DNA from: Streptococcus phocae
Lineage (GTDB): Bacteria > Bacillota > Bacilli > Lactobacillales > Streptococcaceae
Direction of reading: 5' to 3'
Assembly: GCF_001302265.1 (NCBI RefSeq)
Contig: NZ_LHQM01000001.1
Location: 1-46,856 of the forward strand
Length of the DNA stretch: 46,856 nucleotides
In this document: positions 36,806 to 46,649 of the stretch, piece after piece
Layout: each line of letters begins with the position of its first letter
Numbering within the stretch: the stretch's first letter is position 1
Position numbers and translations under genes: made by a program
Notes under the pieces: generated by a model
What the model was told of the DNA's origin: nothing
Database searches by the model: none
The model's input: the letters and a program-made list of their open reading frames with translations, nothing else

Positions 36806-37111
36806 ATGTTTGTAAAAAAAGGCGACAAAGTTCGCGTAATTGCTGGTAAGGACAAAGGCACTGAAGCTGTTGTTCTTAAAGCACTTCCGAAAGTTAACAA
36901 AGTTGTTGTTGAAGGTGTTGGCATGATTAAAAAACACCAAAAACCAAATACTGAAAACCCTCAAGGTGCTATCGTAGAAAAAGAAGCTCCAATCCATGTA
37001 TCAAACGTCCAAGTTCTTGATAAAAATGGTGTGGCAGGACGTGTTGGTTATAAAGTTGTCGACGGCAAAAAAGTTCGTTACAACAAAAAATCAGGCGAAG
37101 TGCTTGATTAA
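36806..37111 (+). CDS. rplX: 50S ribosomal protein L24
   Basis: 101 residues with an N-terminal KOW motif ([19 protein letters not shown]). It is one of two proteins that start 50S assembly. RBS AGGAGAAA. Confidence 0.98.
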   Translation: MFVKKGDKVRVIAGKDKGTEAVVLKALPKVNKVVVEGVGMIKKHQKPNTENPQGAIVEKEAPIHVSNVQVLDKNGVAGRVGYKVVDGKKVRYNKKSGEVLD

Positions 37112-37134
37112 TCACGAAGGAAAGGAGAAGCATA

Positions 37135-37677
37135 ATGGCAAATCGTTTAAAAGAAAAATATACTAACGAAGTAATTCCTGCGTTGTCAGAGAAATTCAAT
37201 TACACATCAGTTATGGCTGTGCCAAAAGTTGAGAAAATCGTTCTTAACATGGGTGTTGGTGATGCTGTATCAAACGCAAAAAACCTTGAAAAAGCTGCTG
37301 CTGAGTTAGCGCTTATTTCAGGACAAAAACCACTTATTACTAAAGCTAAGAAATCAATCGCTGGCTTCCGTCTTCGTGAAGGTGTTGCAATTGGTGCGAA
37401 GGTTACTCTTCGTGGCGAACGCATGTACGAATTCCTAGACAAATTGGTTAGCGTTTCACTCCCTCGTGTTCGCGATTTCCACGGTGTACCAACAAAATCA
37501 TTTGATGGTCGTGGTAACTACACTCTTGGTGTGAAAGAACAACTTATCTTCCCAGAAATCAACTTTGATGATGTTGATAAAGTGCGTGGTCTTGATATCG
37601 TAATCGTCACTACTGCAAATACTGACGAAGAATCACGTGAATTGCTTAAAGGCCTTGGAATGCCTTTTGCAAAATAA
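37135..37677 (+). CDS. rplE: 50S ribosomal protein L5
   Basis: 180 residues. It binds 5S rRNA in the central protuberance. Motifs [32 protein letters not shown] and the [14 protein letters not shown] loop are typical. RBS AAAGGAG. Confidence 0.98.
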   Translation: MANRLKEKYTNEVIPALSEKFNYTSVMAVPKVEKIVLNMGVGDAVSNAKNLEKAAAELALISGQKPLITKAKKSIAGFRLREGVAIGAKVTLRGERMYEFLDKLVSVSLPRVRDFHGVPTKSFDGRGNYTLGVKEQLIFPEINFDDVDKVRGLDIVIVTTANTDEESRELLKGLGMPFAK

Positions 37678-37692
37678 TAGGGGGTAAATAAA

Positions 37693-37878
37693 TTGGCTAA
37701 AAAATCTATGATTGCTAAAAACAAACGTCCTGCGAAACACTCAACCCAAGCATACACTCGTTGTGAAAAATGTGGACGTCCACATTCAGTTTACCGCAAA
37801 TTCAAACTTTGCCGTGTTTGCTTCCGTGAGTTGGCTTACAAAGGTCAAATTCCAGGTGTTGTTAAAGCTTCTTGGTAA
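37693..37878 (+). CDS. rpsZ: 30S ribosomal protein S14, zinc-binding type Z
   Basis: 61 residues, TTG start behind GGGGG. C24, C27, C40 and C43 form a zinc ribbon (RCEKCGRPH and [11 protein letters not shown]), so this is the short zinc (C+) form. Many bacteria also carry a zinc-free copy elsewhere, used when zinc is scarce. It is followed by the longest spacer inside the ribosomal cluster. Confidence 0.97.
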
Positions 37879-37920
37879 TAATATGTGGCAACGAACCCAT
37901 GCATTCTGATAAAGAGACTC

Positions 37921-37990
37921 CTTTTTTGATTGCTTAATCACAAAAAGAAAGACCTTGATTGGAATGTTAGTTCTTGTTGCACTATATAAT
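37921..37990 (+). promoter_or_regulatory. Hairpin and possible internal promoter before rpsH
   Basis: CTTTTT-TGATT pairs with AATCA-AAAAAG (37921-37947, one bulged base) around GCTT. Downstream, TTGGAA (37959-37964) and TATATA (37983-37988) are 18 bases apart and could form a promoter, with an overlapping TATAAT at 37985-37990. The whole spacer (37879-38112, 234 bases) has no reading frame of note; a small hairpin GAATCA/TGATTC lies near 37995. Confidence 0.45.
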
Positions 37991-38112
37991 AAAAGAATCA
38001 CTATTGATTCGAGTTCAATGAGGCATCAACCAAAATTGAACATAACTAGCCCTAGGGCATCATTAACTAGCAAGTGAGTTATTCAAACTACTAGTAAGAG
38101 GAGAACATAAAA

Positions 38113-38511
38113 ATGGTTATGACTGACCCAATCGCAGACTTTTTGACACGTATTCGTAATGCTAATCAAGTAAAACACGAAGTGCTAGAAGTACCTGCAT
38201 CAAACATCAAAAAAGGGATCGCAGACATCCTTAAACGTGAAGGTTTTGTTAAAAACGTAGAAGTTATTGAAGACGACAAACAAGGAATCATCCGTGTATT
38301 CCTTAAATATGGTCAAAATGGCGAACGCGTTATCACTAACTTGAAACGTATTTCAAAACCGGGTCTTCGTGTGTATTCTAAACGTGAAGATGTTCCTAAA
38401 GTTCTTAACGGACTAGGAATTGCAATCATTTCAACTTCTGAAGGTCTTTTGACTGACAGAGAAGCTCGCCAAAAAAATGTTGGCGGTGAAGTGTTAGCAT
38501 ACGTTTGGTAA
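38113..38511 (+). CDS. rpsH: 30S ribosomal protein S8
   Basis: 132 residues. It is a central 16S rRNA binder; in E. coli S8 also represses the spc operon. Motifs [14 protein letters not shown] and the C-terminal [20 protein letters not shown] are diagnostic. Flanked by long spacers on both sides (234 and 164 bases), which is unusual for a compact ribosomal operon. Confidence 0.98.
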   Translation: MVMTDPIADFLTRIRNANQVKHEVLEVPASNIKKGIADILKREGFVKNVEVIEDDKQGIIRVFLKYGQNGERVITNLKRISKPGLRVYSKREDVPKVLNGLGIAIISTSEGLLTDREARQKNVGGEVLAYVW

Positions 38512-38530
38512 TTTAAGATAGAAAAAGCGT

Positions 38531-38606
38531 GATGGTTTGTGTGTCATAAAGAGTAATGTCTATTCACACAAATCATGGCTTTGGTTCATTTAGTTTACTA
38601 AATGAC
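38531..38606 (+). other. Two hairpins in the rpsH-rplF spacer
   Basis: ATGGTTTGTGTG pairs with CACACAAATCAT (about 12 bp, one G-U), and just after it CATTTAG pairs with CTAAATG around TTTA. There is no T run, so these are more likely mRNA processing, stability or regulatory structures than terminators. Confidence 0.5.
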
Positions 38607-38675
38607 CTATCAGCACCAAACGCCCCGTGAAAACTCGTCGCATTAGCGGCTTGACAATCTAACAGGAGAAAAATA

Positions 38676-39212
38676 ATGTCACGTATTGGTAATAAAGTAA
38701 TTATCATGCCTGCAGGTGTTGAAATCAGCAACAACAATAACGTTGTTACTGTTAAAGGCCCTAAAGGCGAACTCACTCGTGAGTTCAACAAAAAAATTGA
38801 AATCAACATCGAAGGAAATGAGATCACTCTCACTCGTCCTAACGACTCAAAAGAAATGAAAACAATCCATGGGACTACTCGTGCGAACTTGAACAACATG
38901 GTTGTTGGTGTTTCTGAAGGTTTCAAAAAAGATCTTGAAATGAAAGGTGTCGGTTACCGTGCACAACTTCAAGGATCAAAACTTGTCCTTTCAGTAGGTA
39001 AGTCTCACCAAGATGAAGTAGAAGCTCCAGCAGGTATTACATTTACTGTAGCTAACCCAACATCAATTTCAGTTGAAGGTATCAACAAAGAAGTTGTTGG
39101 ACAAACTGCTGCTTACATCCGTAGCTTGCGTTCACCAGAGCCTTATAAAGGCAAAGGTATTCGTTACGTTGGTGAATACGTACGTATCAAAGAAGGTAAA
39201 ACTGGTAAATAA
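38676..39212 (+). CDS. rplF: 50S ribosomal protein L6
   Basis: 178 residues, two similar domains. It lies near the factor-binding site. Motifs [16 protein letters not shown] and the C-terminal [16 protein letters not shown] are diagnostic. RBS AGGAGAAA. Confidence 0.98.
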   Translation: MSRIGNKVIIMPAGVEISNNNNVVTVKGPKGELTREFNKKIEINIEGNEITLTRPNDSKEMKTIHGTTRANLNNMVVGVSEGFKKDLEMKGVGYRAQLQGSKLVLSVGKSHQDEVEAPAGITFTVANPTSISVEGINKEVVGQTAAYIRSLRSPEPYKGKGIRYVGEYVRIKEGKTGK

Positions 39213-39230
39213 TGTCCATGGTTGGACATT
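39211..39230 (+). other. Hairpin directly after rplF
   Basis: AATGTCC and GGACATT form a perfect 7-bp stem with a 6-base loop overlapping the rplF stop. There is no T run. The half-sites are in the opposite order to a ComR box. Confidence 0.45.
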
Positions 39231-39314
39231 AGAAAGAGTTTTCTATCTTTTGCCCAACTGTCTTATTTACAACTTGTCAAATAGACAAACTTAAAAATTT
39301 AAGAGGTGAAAATT

Positions 39315-39671
39315 GTGATTTCGAAACCAGATAAAAACAAAATCCGCCAAAAACGCCATCGTCGCGTTCGCGGTAAACTCTCTGGAACTGCAGAACGCCC
39401 ACGTTTGAACGTATTCCGTTCTAATACAGGCATCTACGCTCAAGTTATTGATGACGTAGCGGGTGTAACGCTCGCAAGTGCATCAACTCTTGATAAAGAA
39501 GTTTCTCAAGGAACAAAAACTGAACAAGCCGTTGTAGTCGGCAAACTTGTTGCTGAACGTGCAGTGGCTAAAGGTATTTCTGAAGTGGTGTTTGACCGCG
39601 GTGGATATCTATATCACGGCCGTGTTAAAGCTATGGCTGACGCAGCTCGTGAAAACGGATTGAAATTCTAA
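39315..39671 (+). CDS. rplR: 50S ribosomal protein L18
   Basis: 118 residues. It binds 5S rRNA. I chose the GTG at 39315 ([12 protein letters not shown]), the usual streptococcal start, with AGAGGTG as RBS; an upstream in-frame GTG at 39306 is part of that RBS. Motifs [12 protein letters not shown] and [14 protein letters not shown] are typical. Confidence 0.97.
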   Translation: MISKPDKNKIRQKRHRRVRGKLSGTAERPRLNVFRSNTGIYAQVIDDVAGVTLASASTLDKEVSQGTKTEQAVVVGKLVAERAVAKGISEVVFDRGGYLYHGRVKAMADAARENGLKF

Positions 39672-39689
39672 TAGGGAGGACACAAAATA

Positions 39690-40184
39690 ATGGCATTTAA
39701 AGATAATGCAGTTGAACTTGAAGAACGCGTAGTTTCTATTAACCGTGTTACAAAAGTTGTAAAAGGTGGACGTCGTCTCCGTTTTGCAGCCCTTGTAGTT
39801 GTTGGTGATGGAAATGGTCGTGTTGGATTCGGTACTGGTAAAGCTCAAGAAGTACCAGAAGCTATTCGTAAAGCGGTTGAAGCTGCTAAGAAGAGCATGA
39901 TTGAAGTACCAATGGTTGGCACAACAATTCCTCACGAAGTTTACACAAACTTCGGTGGAGCAAAAGTATTGTTGAAACCAGCTGTAGAAGGTTCTGGAGT
40001 TGCCGCTGGTGGTGCAGTACGTGCCGTCATCGAATTAGCAGGTATTGCTGATATTACTTCAAAATCTCTAGGTTCTAATACACCAATCAACATTGTTCGT
40101 GCAACTGTTGAAGGACTAAAACAACTTAAACGTGCAGAAGAAGTTGCCGCACTACGTGGCATCTCAGTTTCTGACTTAGCATAA
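39690..40184 (+). CDS. rpsE: 30S ribosomal protein S5
   Basis: 164 residues. It contributes to decoding accuracy and mRNA unwinding. The loop [20 protein letters not shown] (site of spectinomycin and ram mutations) and [18 protein letters not shown] look wild type. RBS GGGAGG. Confidence 0.98.
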
Positions 40185-40198
40185 GAAAGGGGATCATC

Positions 40199-40381
40199 AT
40201 GGCTCAAATTAAAATTACTTTGACTAAGTCTCCAATCGGACGTAAGCCAGAACAACGTAAAACAGTTGTTGCTCTTGGACTTGGTAAATTAAACTCTTCA
40301 GTAATCAAAGAAGATAATGCAGCTATCCGTGGTATGGTTACTGCAATCTCTCACTTGGTTACCGTTGAAGACGTTAAATAA
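40199..40381 (+). CDS. rpmD: 50S ribosomal protein L30
   Basis: 60 residues, short bacterial form. Motifs [18 protein letters not shown] and [14 protein letters not shown] are typical. RBS AAAGGGG. A 207-base spacer follows. Confidence 0.97.
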
Positions 40382-40423
40382 ACGCTTCGTTAGGAAACGC
40401 AAGTTTTCTAGATTAATTCGCAG

Positions 40424-40556
40424 AACCGACTTTTGTCAGTTATTCATGATTGAGTGACTAACAGTGGTCGGTTAGTGTGTATCAATGGTTGCCGTAATGC
40501 AACTGAGTTAAATAATGTATAGGCGAGTTTCTATAGGAGGTCCTTTCTTCCTATAG
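40424..40556 (+). other. Two hairpins in the rpmD-rplO spacer
   Basis: AACCGAC (40424-40430) pairs with GTCGGTT (40467-40473), with a smaller inner stem GTTA/TAAC. CTATAGGA (40531-40538) pairs with TCCTATAG (40549-40556). The 207-base spacer has no reading frame I trust and no consensus promoter; it sits just before the rplO-secY part of the cluster. Confidence 0.5.
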
Positions 40557-40588
40557 AGGCGCTAGCATTTTACAAAAAAGGAGAAAAA

Positions 40589-41029
40589 ATGAAACTTCAT
40601 GAATTAAAAGCTGCTGAAGGTTCACGTAAAGTACGTAATCGTGTTGGACGTGGTTCTTCATCAGGTAATGGTAAAACATCTGGCCGTGGTCAAAAAGGTC
40701 AAAAATCTCGTAGTGGTGGCGGCGTACGCCTTGGTTTTGAAGGTGGACAAACACCATTATTCCGTCGTATTCCAAAACGTGGATTTACAAACATCAATGC
40801 TAAAGAATACGCTCTTGTTAACCTTGATCAACTAAATGTTTTTGAAGATAACACAGAGGTTACTCCAGTTGTTCTTAAAGAAGCTGGAATTGTCCGTGCT
40901 GAAAAATCAGGAATTAAAATTCTTGGTAACGGCGAATTGACTAAAAAGTTGACTGTTAAAGCAGCTAAATTCTCAAAATCTGCTGAAGCAGCAATCACTG
41001 CTAAAGGCGGTTCAATCGAAGTTATCTAA
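40589..41029 (+). CDS. rplO: 50S ribosomal protein L15
   Basis: 146 residues. Start [14 protein letters not shown] and the Gly/Arg-rich [14 protein letters not shown] segment are typical. It is a late assembly protein. It is 15 bases from secY. RBS AAGGAGAAA. Confidence 0.97.
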   Translation: MKLHELKAAEGSRKVRNRVGRGSSSGNGKTSGRGQKGQKSRSGGGVRLGFEGGQTPLFRRIPKRGFTNINAKEYALVNLDQLNVFEDNTEVTPVVLKEAGIVRAEKSGIKILGNGELTKKLTVKAAKFSKSAEAAITAKGGSIEVI

Positions 41030-41044
41030 TGAGGGGAACTCATT

Positions 41045-42349
41045 ATGTTCTTAAAAATACTTAAAGATGCATTGAAAATAAAGGCTGTTAGAAAAAAAAT
41101 CTTTTTCACAATCTTTATTATCCTTGTATTCCGAATCGGGACACACATTACTGTTCCAGGAGTGAATGCAAAAAGCTTAGAGCAATTGAGTGAATTACCC
41201 TTTTTGAACATGTTGAACCTGGTTAGTGGGAATGCCATGAGAAACTTTTCTGTTTTCTCAATGGGTGTTAGTCCATACATCACGGCATCGATTGTTGTTC
41301 AACTTTTACAAATGGATATTTTACCCAAGTTTGTTGAGTGGGGCAAACAAGGAGAAGTTGGCCGTCGTAAGTTAAATCAAGCTACGCGTTATATTTCTTT
41401 AGTATTGGCTTTTGCTCAATCAATCGGTATCACGGCTGGCTTTAACGCCATCTCAAGTGTCGCTTTGGTAAAAACACCAGATGTATCTACTTACTTGCTT
41501 ATCGGAGCATTGCTCACAACTGGTAGTATGGTTGTTACCTGGCTTGGTGAACAAATCACAGATAAAGGTTTTGGTAATGGGGTGTCGATGATTATCTTTG
41601 CAGGGATTATCTCAGCAATTCCAAACGCCATTGCAACAATCCGTGAGGATTATTTTGTCAACGTTAAAGCAAGTGATATGCAATCGTCATACCTTGTTGT
41701 TGGTATCTTGATTTTAGCAGTTCTTGCAATTATCTTTTTCACAACCTATGTTCAACAAGCGGAATACAAAATTCCAATCCAATATACAAAACTTGTTCAA
41801 GGAGCACCAACAAGTTCATACCTTCCCCTTAAAGTAAATCCAGCAGGCGTCATTCCCGTTATCTTTGCCAGCTCGATTACAACTATTCCAAGTACGATTA
41901 TACCTTTCTTTCAAAATGGTCGAGATATTCCGTGGTTAAATCAACTACAAGAGCTATTTAACTATCAAACCCCAGTGGGAATGATGGTCTATGCACTATT
42001 GATTATTTTGTTCTCTTTCTTCTATACTTTTGTACAAGTAAACCCTGAGAAAACAGCTGAAAATCTACAAAAGAACTCGTCCTACATTCCAAGTGTTAGA
42101 CCTGGACGTGAAACAGAACAATTTATGTCATCATTGCTAAAAAAATTAGCAACAGTAGGAGCAATTTTCCTAGCTTTTATCTCTCTTGCACCCATTGCAG
42201 CACAACAAGCCCTAAACCTTTCTTCTAGTATTGCTTTAGGAGGGACTAGTTTGCTGATTTTGATCTCAACAGGTATTGAAGGGATGAAACAACTTGAAGG
42301 CTATCTTCTCAAGAGAAAATATGTCGGATTCATGAACGCTACAGAATAG
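41045..42349 (+). CDS. secY: Protein translocase subunit SecY
   Basis: 434 residues with about ten membrane segments. It is the channel of the Sec translocon, which exports PcsB and the CHAP protein of this window. The cytoplasmic loop QGAPTSSYLPLKVNPAGVIP and the EQITDKGFGNGVSMIIFAGI segment are diagnostic. RBS AGGGGA. A terminator-like hairpin follows directly, setting it apart from adk. Confidence 0.98.
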   Translation: MFLKILKDALKIKAVRKKIFFTIFIILVFRIGTHITVPGVNAKSLEQLSELPFLNMLNLVSGNAMRNFSVFSMGVSPYITASIVVQLLQMDILPKFVEWGKQGEVGRRKLNQATRYISLVLAFAQSIGITAGFNAISSVALVKTPDVSTYLLIGALLTTGSMVVTWLGEQITDKGFGNGVSMIIFAGIISAIPNAIATIREDYFVNVKASDMQSSYLVVGILILAVLAIIFFTTYVQQAEYKIPIQYTKLVQGAPTSSYLPLKVNPAGVIPVIFASSITTIPSTIIPFFQNGRDIPWLNQLQELFNYQTPVGMMVYALLIILFSFFYTFVQVNPEKTAENLQKNSSYIPSVRPGRETEQFMSSLLKKLATVGAIFLAFISLAPIAAQQALNLSSSIALGGTSLLILISTGIEGMKQLEGYLLKRKYVGFMNATE

Positions 42350-42354
42350 AATAC

Positions 42355-42387
42355 AGGTTGACAATGTCAACCTTCTATTTTGTTTTT
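42355..42387 (+). terminator. Terminator-like hairpin after secY
   Basis: AGGTTGA and TCAACCT form a 7-bp stem (the whole 19 bases are nearly palindromic), followed by TCTATTTTGTTTTTT. A second hairpin, CAACAAG (42394-42400) with CTTGTTG (42424-42430), lies before adk. Read-through is probably partial, since no strong promoter precedes adk. Confidence 0.75.
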
Positions 42388-42492
42388 TAATGACAACAAG
42401 ACTTTTAAACAGCATTATTATTTCTTGTTGCCATTTGAAAACAAAATACAAAGGAAACTTTCCTATATTATTTAGTCAAAAAGGAGAAAAAG

Positions 42493-43134
42493 ATGAACCT
42501 TTTAATCATGGGATTGCCAGGTGCTGGCAAGGGAACTCAGGCAGCAAAAATTGTTGAATCGTTTGGTTTGATTCATATCTCAACAGGAGATATGTTCCGT
42601 GCCGCAATGGCTAATCAAACAGAAATGGGAAAACTTGCCAAGTCATACATTGATAAAGGCGACTTGGTACCAGATGAAGTAACAAATGGTATTGTCAAAG
42701 AGCGTCTTGCTCAAGCAGACATTAAAGAAAAAGGCTTTTTGTTAGATGGCTATCCAAGAACAATTGAGCAAGCTCAGGCTTTGGATGTCACCTTGAAAGA
42801 TTTAGGACTTTCGCTCGACGGTGTTATCAATATTGATGTTGATCCTGCTTCTTTGCTTGAGCGATTGAGCGGACGCATTATTAATAAAAAAACAGGGGAA
42901 ACCTTCCACAAAGTCTTTAACCCACCAGTAGGAGACTATGACGAGAATGATTTTTACCAACGTGAAGATGATAAGCCAGAAACTGTGAAACGTCGTTTAG
43001 ATGTTAATATTGCTCAAGGGGAACCTATTTTGGGACATTATCGTCAAGCTGACCTTGTTCATGATATCGATGGCAACCAAGCCATTTCAGAAGTTTTTGA
43101 TGCCATTTCAGAAGCAATCAAAAGCTTAAAATAA
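42493..43134 (+). CDS. adk: Adenylate kinase
   Basis: 213 residues. It balances AMP, ADP and ATP. P-loop [11 protein letters not shown], the AMP site [24 protein letters not shown] and a long LID ([18 protein letters not shown]) are seen. The LID lacks the zinc cysteines found in Bacillus, so this is the non-zinc type. It lies between secY and infA as in many Firmicutes. Confidence 0.98.
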   Translation: MNLLIMGLPGAGKGTQAAKIVESFGLIHISTGDMFRAAMANQTEMGKLAKSYIDKGDLVPDEVTNGIVKERLAQADIKEKGFLLDGYPRTIEQAQALDVTLKDLGLSLDGVINIDVDPASLLERLSGRIINKKTGETFHKVFNPPVGDYDENDFYQREDDKPETVKRRLDVNIAQGEPILGHYRQADLVHDIDGNQAISEVFDAISEAIKSLK

Positions 43135-43148
43135 AATAAGGATAAGTC

Positions 43149-43177
43149 TTGCGCAAGCTATTGCTATGTGATATAAT
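43149..43177 (+). promoter_or_regulatory. Strong internal promoter before infA
   Basis: -35 TTGCGC (43149-43154), 17-base spacer, extended -10 TGATATAAT (43169-43177). A hairpin CCTCTG/CAGAGG (43203-43219) follows in the leader. It should drive infA-rpmJ-rpsM-rpsK-rpoA-rplQ apart from the upstream promoter. Confidence 0.78.
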
Positions 43178-43251
43178 AGGCTAGTCTGACTTATAATTGT
43201 TACCTCTGTTTTTCAGAGGACATCAAATCGAAATTTAGGGGGTGCTTTTGC

Positions 43252-43470
43252 GTGGCAAAAGAAGACGTGATTGAAATTGAAGGCAAAGTTGTAGAAACAA
43301 TGCCAAATGCAATGTTTACTGTTGAATTAGAAAATGGCCATCAGATTTTAGCAACTGTATCAGGAAAAATCCGCAAAAATTACATTCGTATTTTAGTGGG
43401 TGACCGTGTTACTGTAGAGATGAGTCCATATGATTTGACACGTGGACGCATCACATACCGCTTTAAATAA
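43252..43470 (+). CDS. infA: Translation initiation factor IF-1
   Basis: 72 residues, GTG start behind AGGGGG. Single OB-fold protein that blocks the A site during initiation. Motifs [18 protein letters not shown] and [18 protein letters not shown] are diagnostic. Confidence 0.98.
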
Positions 43471-43495
43471 TCGAAATAATTGGAGGGATTAAAAA

Positions 43496-43612
43496 ATGAA
43501 GGTAAGACCATCGGTTAAACCAATTTGCGAATACTGCAAAGTCATTCGTCGTAACGGTCGTGTTATGGTGATTTGTCCAACAAATCCAAAACACAAACAA
43601 CGTCAAGGATAA
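43496..43612 (+). CDS. rpmJ: 50S ribosomal protein L36 (zinc-binding)
   Basis: 38 residues, reading [19 protein letters not shown] to the end PKHKQRQG. C11, C14, C27 and H33 form the zinc site of the C+ form. RBS TGGAGGG. It lies between infA and rpsM, its usual place, and is short enough to be missed by length cut-offs. Confidence 0.97.
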
Positions 43613-43629
43613 GATAGAAAGGAGACAAA

Positions 43630-43995
43630 ATGGCTCGTATAGCTGGAGTTGATATTCCAAATGATAAACGCGTAGTAATTTCACTTACTTACGTCTTCGG
43701 AATTGGTCTTGCAACGTCTAAAAAAATCTTAGAAGCAGCTGGTATCTCAGAAGATATCCGTGTTAAAGATTTAACATCAGACCAAGAAGATGCAATCCGT
43801 CGTGAAGTAGACGCTATCAAAGTTGAAGGTGACCTTCGTCGTGAAGTGAACTTAAACATCAAACGTTTGATGGAGATCGGTTCATACCGTGGAATTCGTC
43901 ACCGTCGTGGACTACCTGTTCGCGGACAAAACACTAAAAACAACGCTCGCACTCGTAAAGGTAAAGCTGTCGCGATTGCAGGTAAGAAAAAATAA
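43630..43995 (+). CDS. rpsM: 30S ribosomal protein S13
   Basis: 121 residues. Head protein touching P-site tRNA through its basic tail. Motifs [13 protein letters not shown] and the C-terminal [19 protein letters not shown] are diagnostic. RBS AAAGGAG. Confidence 0.98.
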   Translation: MARIAGVDIPNDKRVVISLTYVFGIGLATSKKILEAAGISEDIRVKDLTSDQEDAIRREVDAIKVEGDLRREVNLNIKRLMEIGSYRGIRHRRGLPVRGQNTKNNARTRKGKAVAIAGKKK

Positions 43996-44012
43996 AATAG
44001 GAGGTAAAAAAA

Positions 44013-44396
44013 TTGGCTAAACCAACACGTAAACGTCGTGTGAAAAAGAATATCGAGTCAGGTATTGCTCACATTCACGCAACATTTAACAACACTATTG
44101 TTATGATTACAGATGTGCATGGTAACGCTCTTGCATGGTCGTCAGCCGGTGCTCTTGGTTTCAAAGGTTCTCGTAAATCTACTCCTTTTGCTGCTCAAAT
44201 GGCTGCAGAGGCTGCTGCAAAATCTGCGCAAGAACACGGATTAAAAACTGTTGAAGTTACTGTAAAAGGTCCTGGTTCAGGTCGCGAATCTGCAATCCGT
44301 GCCCTAGCTGCTGCTGGTCTTGAAGTAACTGCAATTCGTGATGTGACTCCTGTACCACACAATGGTGCTCGTCCTCCAAAACGTCGTCGTGTATAA
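44013..44396 (+). CDS. rpsK: 30S ribosomal protein S11
   Basis: 127 residues, TTG start behind AGGAGG. Platform protein at the mRNA exit. Motifs [17 protein letters not shown] and the C-terminal [13 protein letters not shown] are typical. Confidence 0.98.
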   Translation: MAKPTRKRRVKKNIESGIAHIHATFNNTIVMITDVHGNALAWSSAGALGFKGSRKSTPFAAQMAAEAAAKSAQEHGLKTVEVTVKGPGSGRESAIRALAAAGLEVTAIRDVTPVPHNGARPPKRRRV

Positions 44397-44441
44397 TCAA
44401 AAAACAAATAGTACACAAGTTTCGTTTCGAGGGGTGAAAAA

Positions 44442-45380
44442 ATGATTGAGTTTGAAAAACCAATAATAACAAAAATTGATGAAAAAAAAGATTACGGTAG
44501 ATTTGTAATCGAACCACTTGAACGTGGATATGGTACAACTCTAGGTAATTCTCTTCGTCGTGTACTCTTGTCGTCCCTTCCAGGTGCAGCAGTTACGTCA
44601 ATTAAAATTGATGGAGTATTACACGAATTTGATACAATCCCAGGTGTACGTGAAGATGTTATGCAAATAATCCTTAATGTTAAAGGACTTGCAGTAAAAT
44701 CATACGTCGAAGACGAAAAGACTATTGAACTTGAAGTAGAAGGCCCTGCAACTGTAACTGCGGGGGATATTCTCACCGATAGTGATATCGAACTTGTAAA
44801 CCCGGATCATTATCTTTTTACCATCGCTGAAGGACATTCTCTGAGAGCAACAATGACCGTTGCTAAAAAGAGAGGCTATGTGCCAGCTGAAGGCAACAAA
44901 AAAGATGATGCACCTGTGGGCACACTGGCAGTAGATTCAATCTATACGCCAGTTAAAAAAGTTAACTATCAAGTAGAACCTGCCCGCGTTGGTAGCAATG
45001 ATGGCTTTGATAAGTTAACAGTTGAAATCATGACAAACGGAACAATTATTCCTGAAGATGCATTAGGACTATCTGCTCGTGTATTAATCGAACACTTAAA
45101 TCTATTTACTGATTTGACAGATGTTGCGAAAGCTACAGAAGTTATGAAAGAAACAGAAAAAGTGAACGACGAAAAAGTATTAGACCGAACCATCGAGGAA
45201 CTTGATTTGTCCGTACGCTCATATAACTGTTTAAAACGTGCCGGAATCAATACGGTATTTGATTTGACAGAAAAAACTGAGCCTGAAATGATGAAAGTTC
45301 GAAACCTTGGACGTAAGAGTCTTGAAGAAGTTAAGATAAAACTTGCTGATCTTGGTCTCGGACTAAAAAACGATAAATAA
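44442..45380 (+). CDS. rpoA: RNA polymerase alpha subunit
   Basis: 312 residues. The N-terminal assembly domain (about 1-230; [20 protein letters not shown]) and the C-terminal DNA/activator-binding domain (about 245-312; [17 protein letters not shown] and the [13 protein letters not shown] helix-hairpin-helix) are both present. RBS GAGGGG. Regulators here such as ComR and WalR would meet polymerase partly through this C-terminal domain. Confidence 0.98.
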   Translation: MIEFEKPIITKIDEKKDYGRFVIEPLERGYGTTLGNSLRRVLLSSLPGAAVTSIKIDGVLHEFDTIPGVREDVMQIILNVKGLAVKSYVEDEKTIELEVEGPATVTAGDILTDSDIELVNPDHYLFTIAEGHSLRATMTVAKKRGYVPAEGNKKDDAPVGTLAVDSIYTPVKKVNYQVEPARVGSNDGFDKLTVEIMTNGTIIPEDALGLSARVLIEHLNLFTDLTDVAKATEVMKETEKVNDEKVLDRTIEELDLSVRSYNCLKRAGINTVFDLTEKTEPEMMKVRNLGRKSLEEVKIKLADLGLGLKNDK

Positions 45381-45394
45381 TATAGGAGGACAAA

Positions 45395-45781
45395 ATGGCT
45401 TACCGTAAACTAGGACGCACAAGCTCTCAACGTAAAGCAATGCTTCGTGATTTAACTACAGATCTTCTAATCAACGAATCAATTGTAACAACTGAAGCAC
45501 GTGCAAAAGAAATCCGTAAAACAGTTGAAAAAATGATTACACTTGGTAAACGTGGTGATCTTCATGCTCGTCGCCAAGCTGCTGCATACGTACGCAACGA
45601 AGTTGCATCAGAAAACTATGATGAAGCTAATGATAAATACACATCAACTTCAGCACTTCAAAAACTTTTCTCTGAAATTGCACCTCGTTATGCAGAACGT
45701 AACGGTGGATACACTCGTATTCTCAAGACAGAACCACGCCGTGGAGATGCTGCTCCAATGGCAATCATTGAATTAGTTTAA
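45395..45781 (+). CDS. rplQ: 50S ribosomal protein L17
   Basis: 128 residues. Motifs [18 protein letters not shown] and the C-terminal [20 protein letters not shown] are diagnostic. It is the last gene of the supercluster; RBS AGGAGG. Confidence 0.98.
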   Translation: MAYRKLGRTSSQRKAMLRDLTTDLLINESIVTTEARAKEIRKTVEKMITLGKRGDLHARRQAAAYVRNEVASENYDEANDKYTSTSALQKLFSEIAPRYAERNGGYTRILKTEPRRGDAAPMAIIELV

Positions 45782-45798
45782 TTTTTATCAATTTTGTT

Positions 45799-45883
45799 GA
45801 GTGTTATGATGATGGAATAGGTTATTAACTATTCTTAGTCTAGCTCTGGTCTACCGCTAGGAAAACTCCTAGCGGGAACACTC
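45799..45883 (+). other. Branched structure in the rplQ 3' region
   Basis: CCGCTAGG (45854-45861) and CCTAGCGG (45868-45875) form a perfect 8-bp stem with loop AAAACT. Around it GAGTGTT (45799-45805) is complementary to AACACTC (45877-45883). No T run follows, so it looks like a 3' protective structure more than a terminator. Confidence 0.6.
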
Positions 45884-45903
45884 ATCATGTTGTTAGTAAG
45901 TAA

Positions 45904-45961
45904 CGCTTGTTTACGAAATGTTTCTAAAACATAGAAATTTTTCGTAAGCAGGCGTATTTTG
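45904..45961 (+). terminator. Long hairpin, likely terminator of the ribosomal cluster
   Basis: CGCTTGTTTACGAAA (45904-45918) pairs with TTTCGTAAGCAGGCG (45940-45954), 15 bp with two G-U pairs. Inside, TTTCTA pairs with TAGAAA. TATTTTG follows. The tail is short, so termination may be partial. Confidence 0.6.
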
Positions 45962-46640
45962 ATTGCCAAAATTTGGGTCAGAGTAGTAAAATTGCTAAAA
46001 ATCTATGCTTTTGGCTATCATATTATTAAAAAATCGAGAGAGATTAAACGATTGATTGGCTTTTAAAAAGTATCATCCTAGTTTGGAGGTGAGTAACGAA
46101 TAAAATATTCAGGAAATTTAAGTTAGACGGTAGATATTTGCTACGTAATAACATTTTGATAAACTTAAGGAGCAAAGCTATACAGAGGGGTCAAAGCTTC
46201 TTAAGCATCAGCTAGATCATAGGCAGAGCTGCCACAAGCTACTAATACAGCTCATAGGAAGCTCCAGAGTGCTTCAGTAGCAGTTTAAACTGATTAGATG
46301 GTATCTAGGGACATGAGTCTAAACAACGCCCTGTGCCTTATGTAACTAGACAGTTTAGGAATGAGGGACTTGATATGGCATAAGAATGATTTATAGTTGA
46401 TCAGTTAGTAATGCCTTGCTATGGTCACTGCAACAAGTTTGAGATAGGTTTACACCAATAATGTTCCAGCTATTAATGAAAAAATGTACTAGCCTTAACA
46501 ATTATCTCTGATTGGAATTGTACTTGGACCCCATGCCATGAGTAATCATTTTATAGATAGTTTTAACAGGTTTAGGGATTATTTAGTCTTTTCATCAGTT
46601 CATTAAACAAAATCAGCTTTAGAAATTTCAAATAAACAGC
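45962..46640. other. Gene-poor stretch, possibly a decayed coding gene
   Basis: No frame stays open beyond about 45 codons. A good RBS-like GGAGGTGAG at 46085-46093 is followed by GTG-AGT-AAC-GAA and then a stop. Later pieces read protein-like, such as SLIGIVLGPHAMSNHFIDSF in the frame through 46520-46580 and SKQRPVPYVTRQFRNEGLDM around 46320-46380, but they lie in different frames with many stops between. This would suit an old pseudogene; I cannot name the family, and chance is not excluded. Confidence 0.35.
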
Positions 46641-46649
46641 ATTCTGTTA

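Noticed and set aside
39211..39230. TGTCC-N6-GGACA after rplF as a second ComR box
   Set aside because: Half-sites are in the reverse order to GGACA-TGTCC, there is no promoter, and it sits on a stop codon; a simple mRNA hairpin fits better.
43463..43684. Minus-strand open frame across rpmJ
   Set aside because: Antisense shadow; the plus strand holds an intact, well-placed L36 gene.
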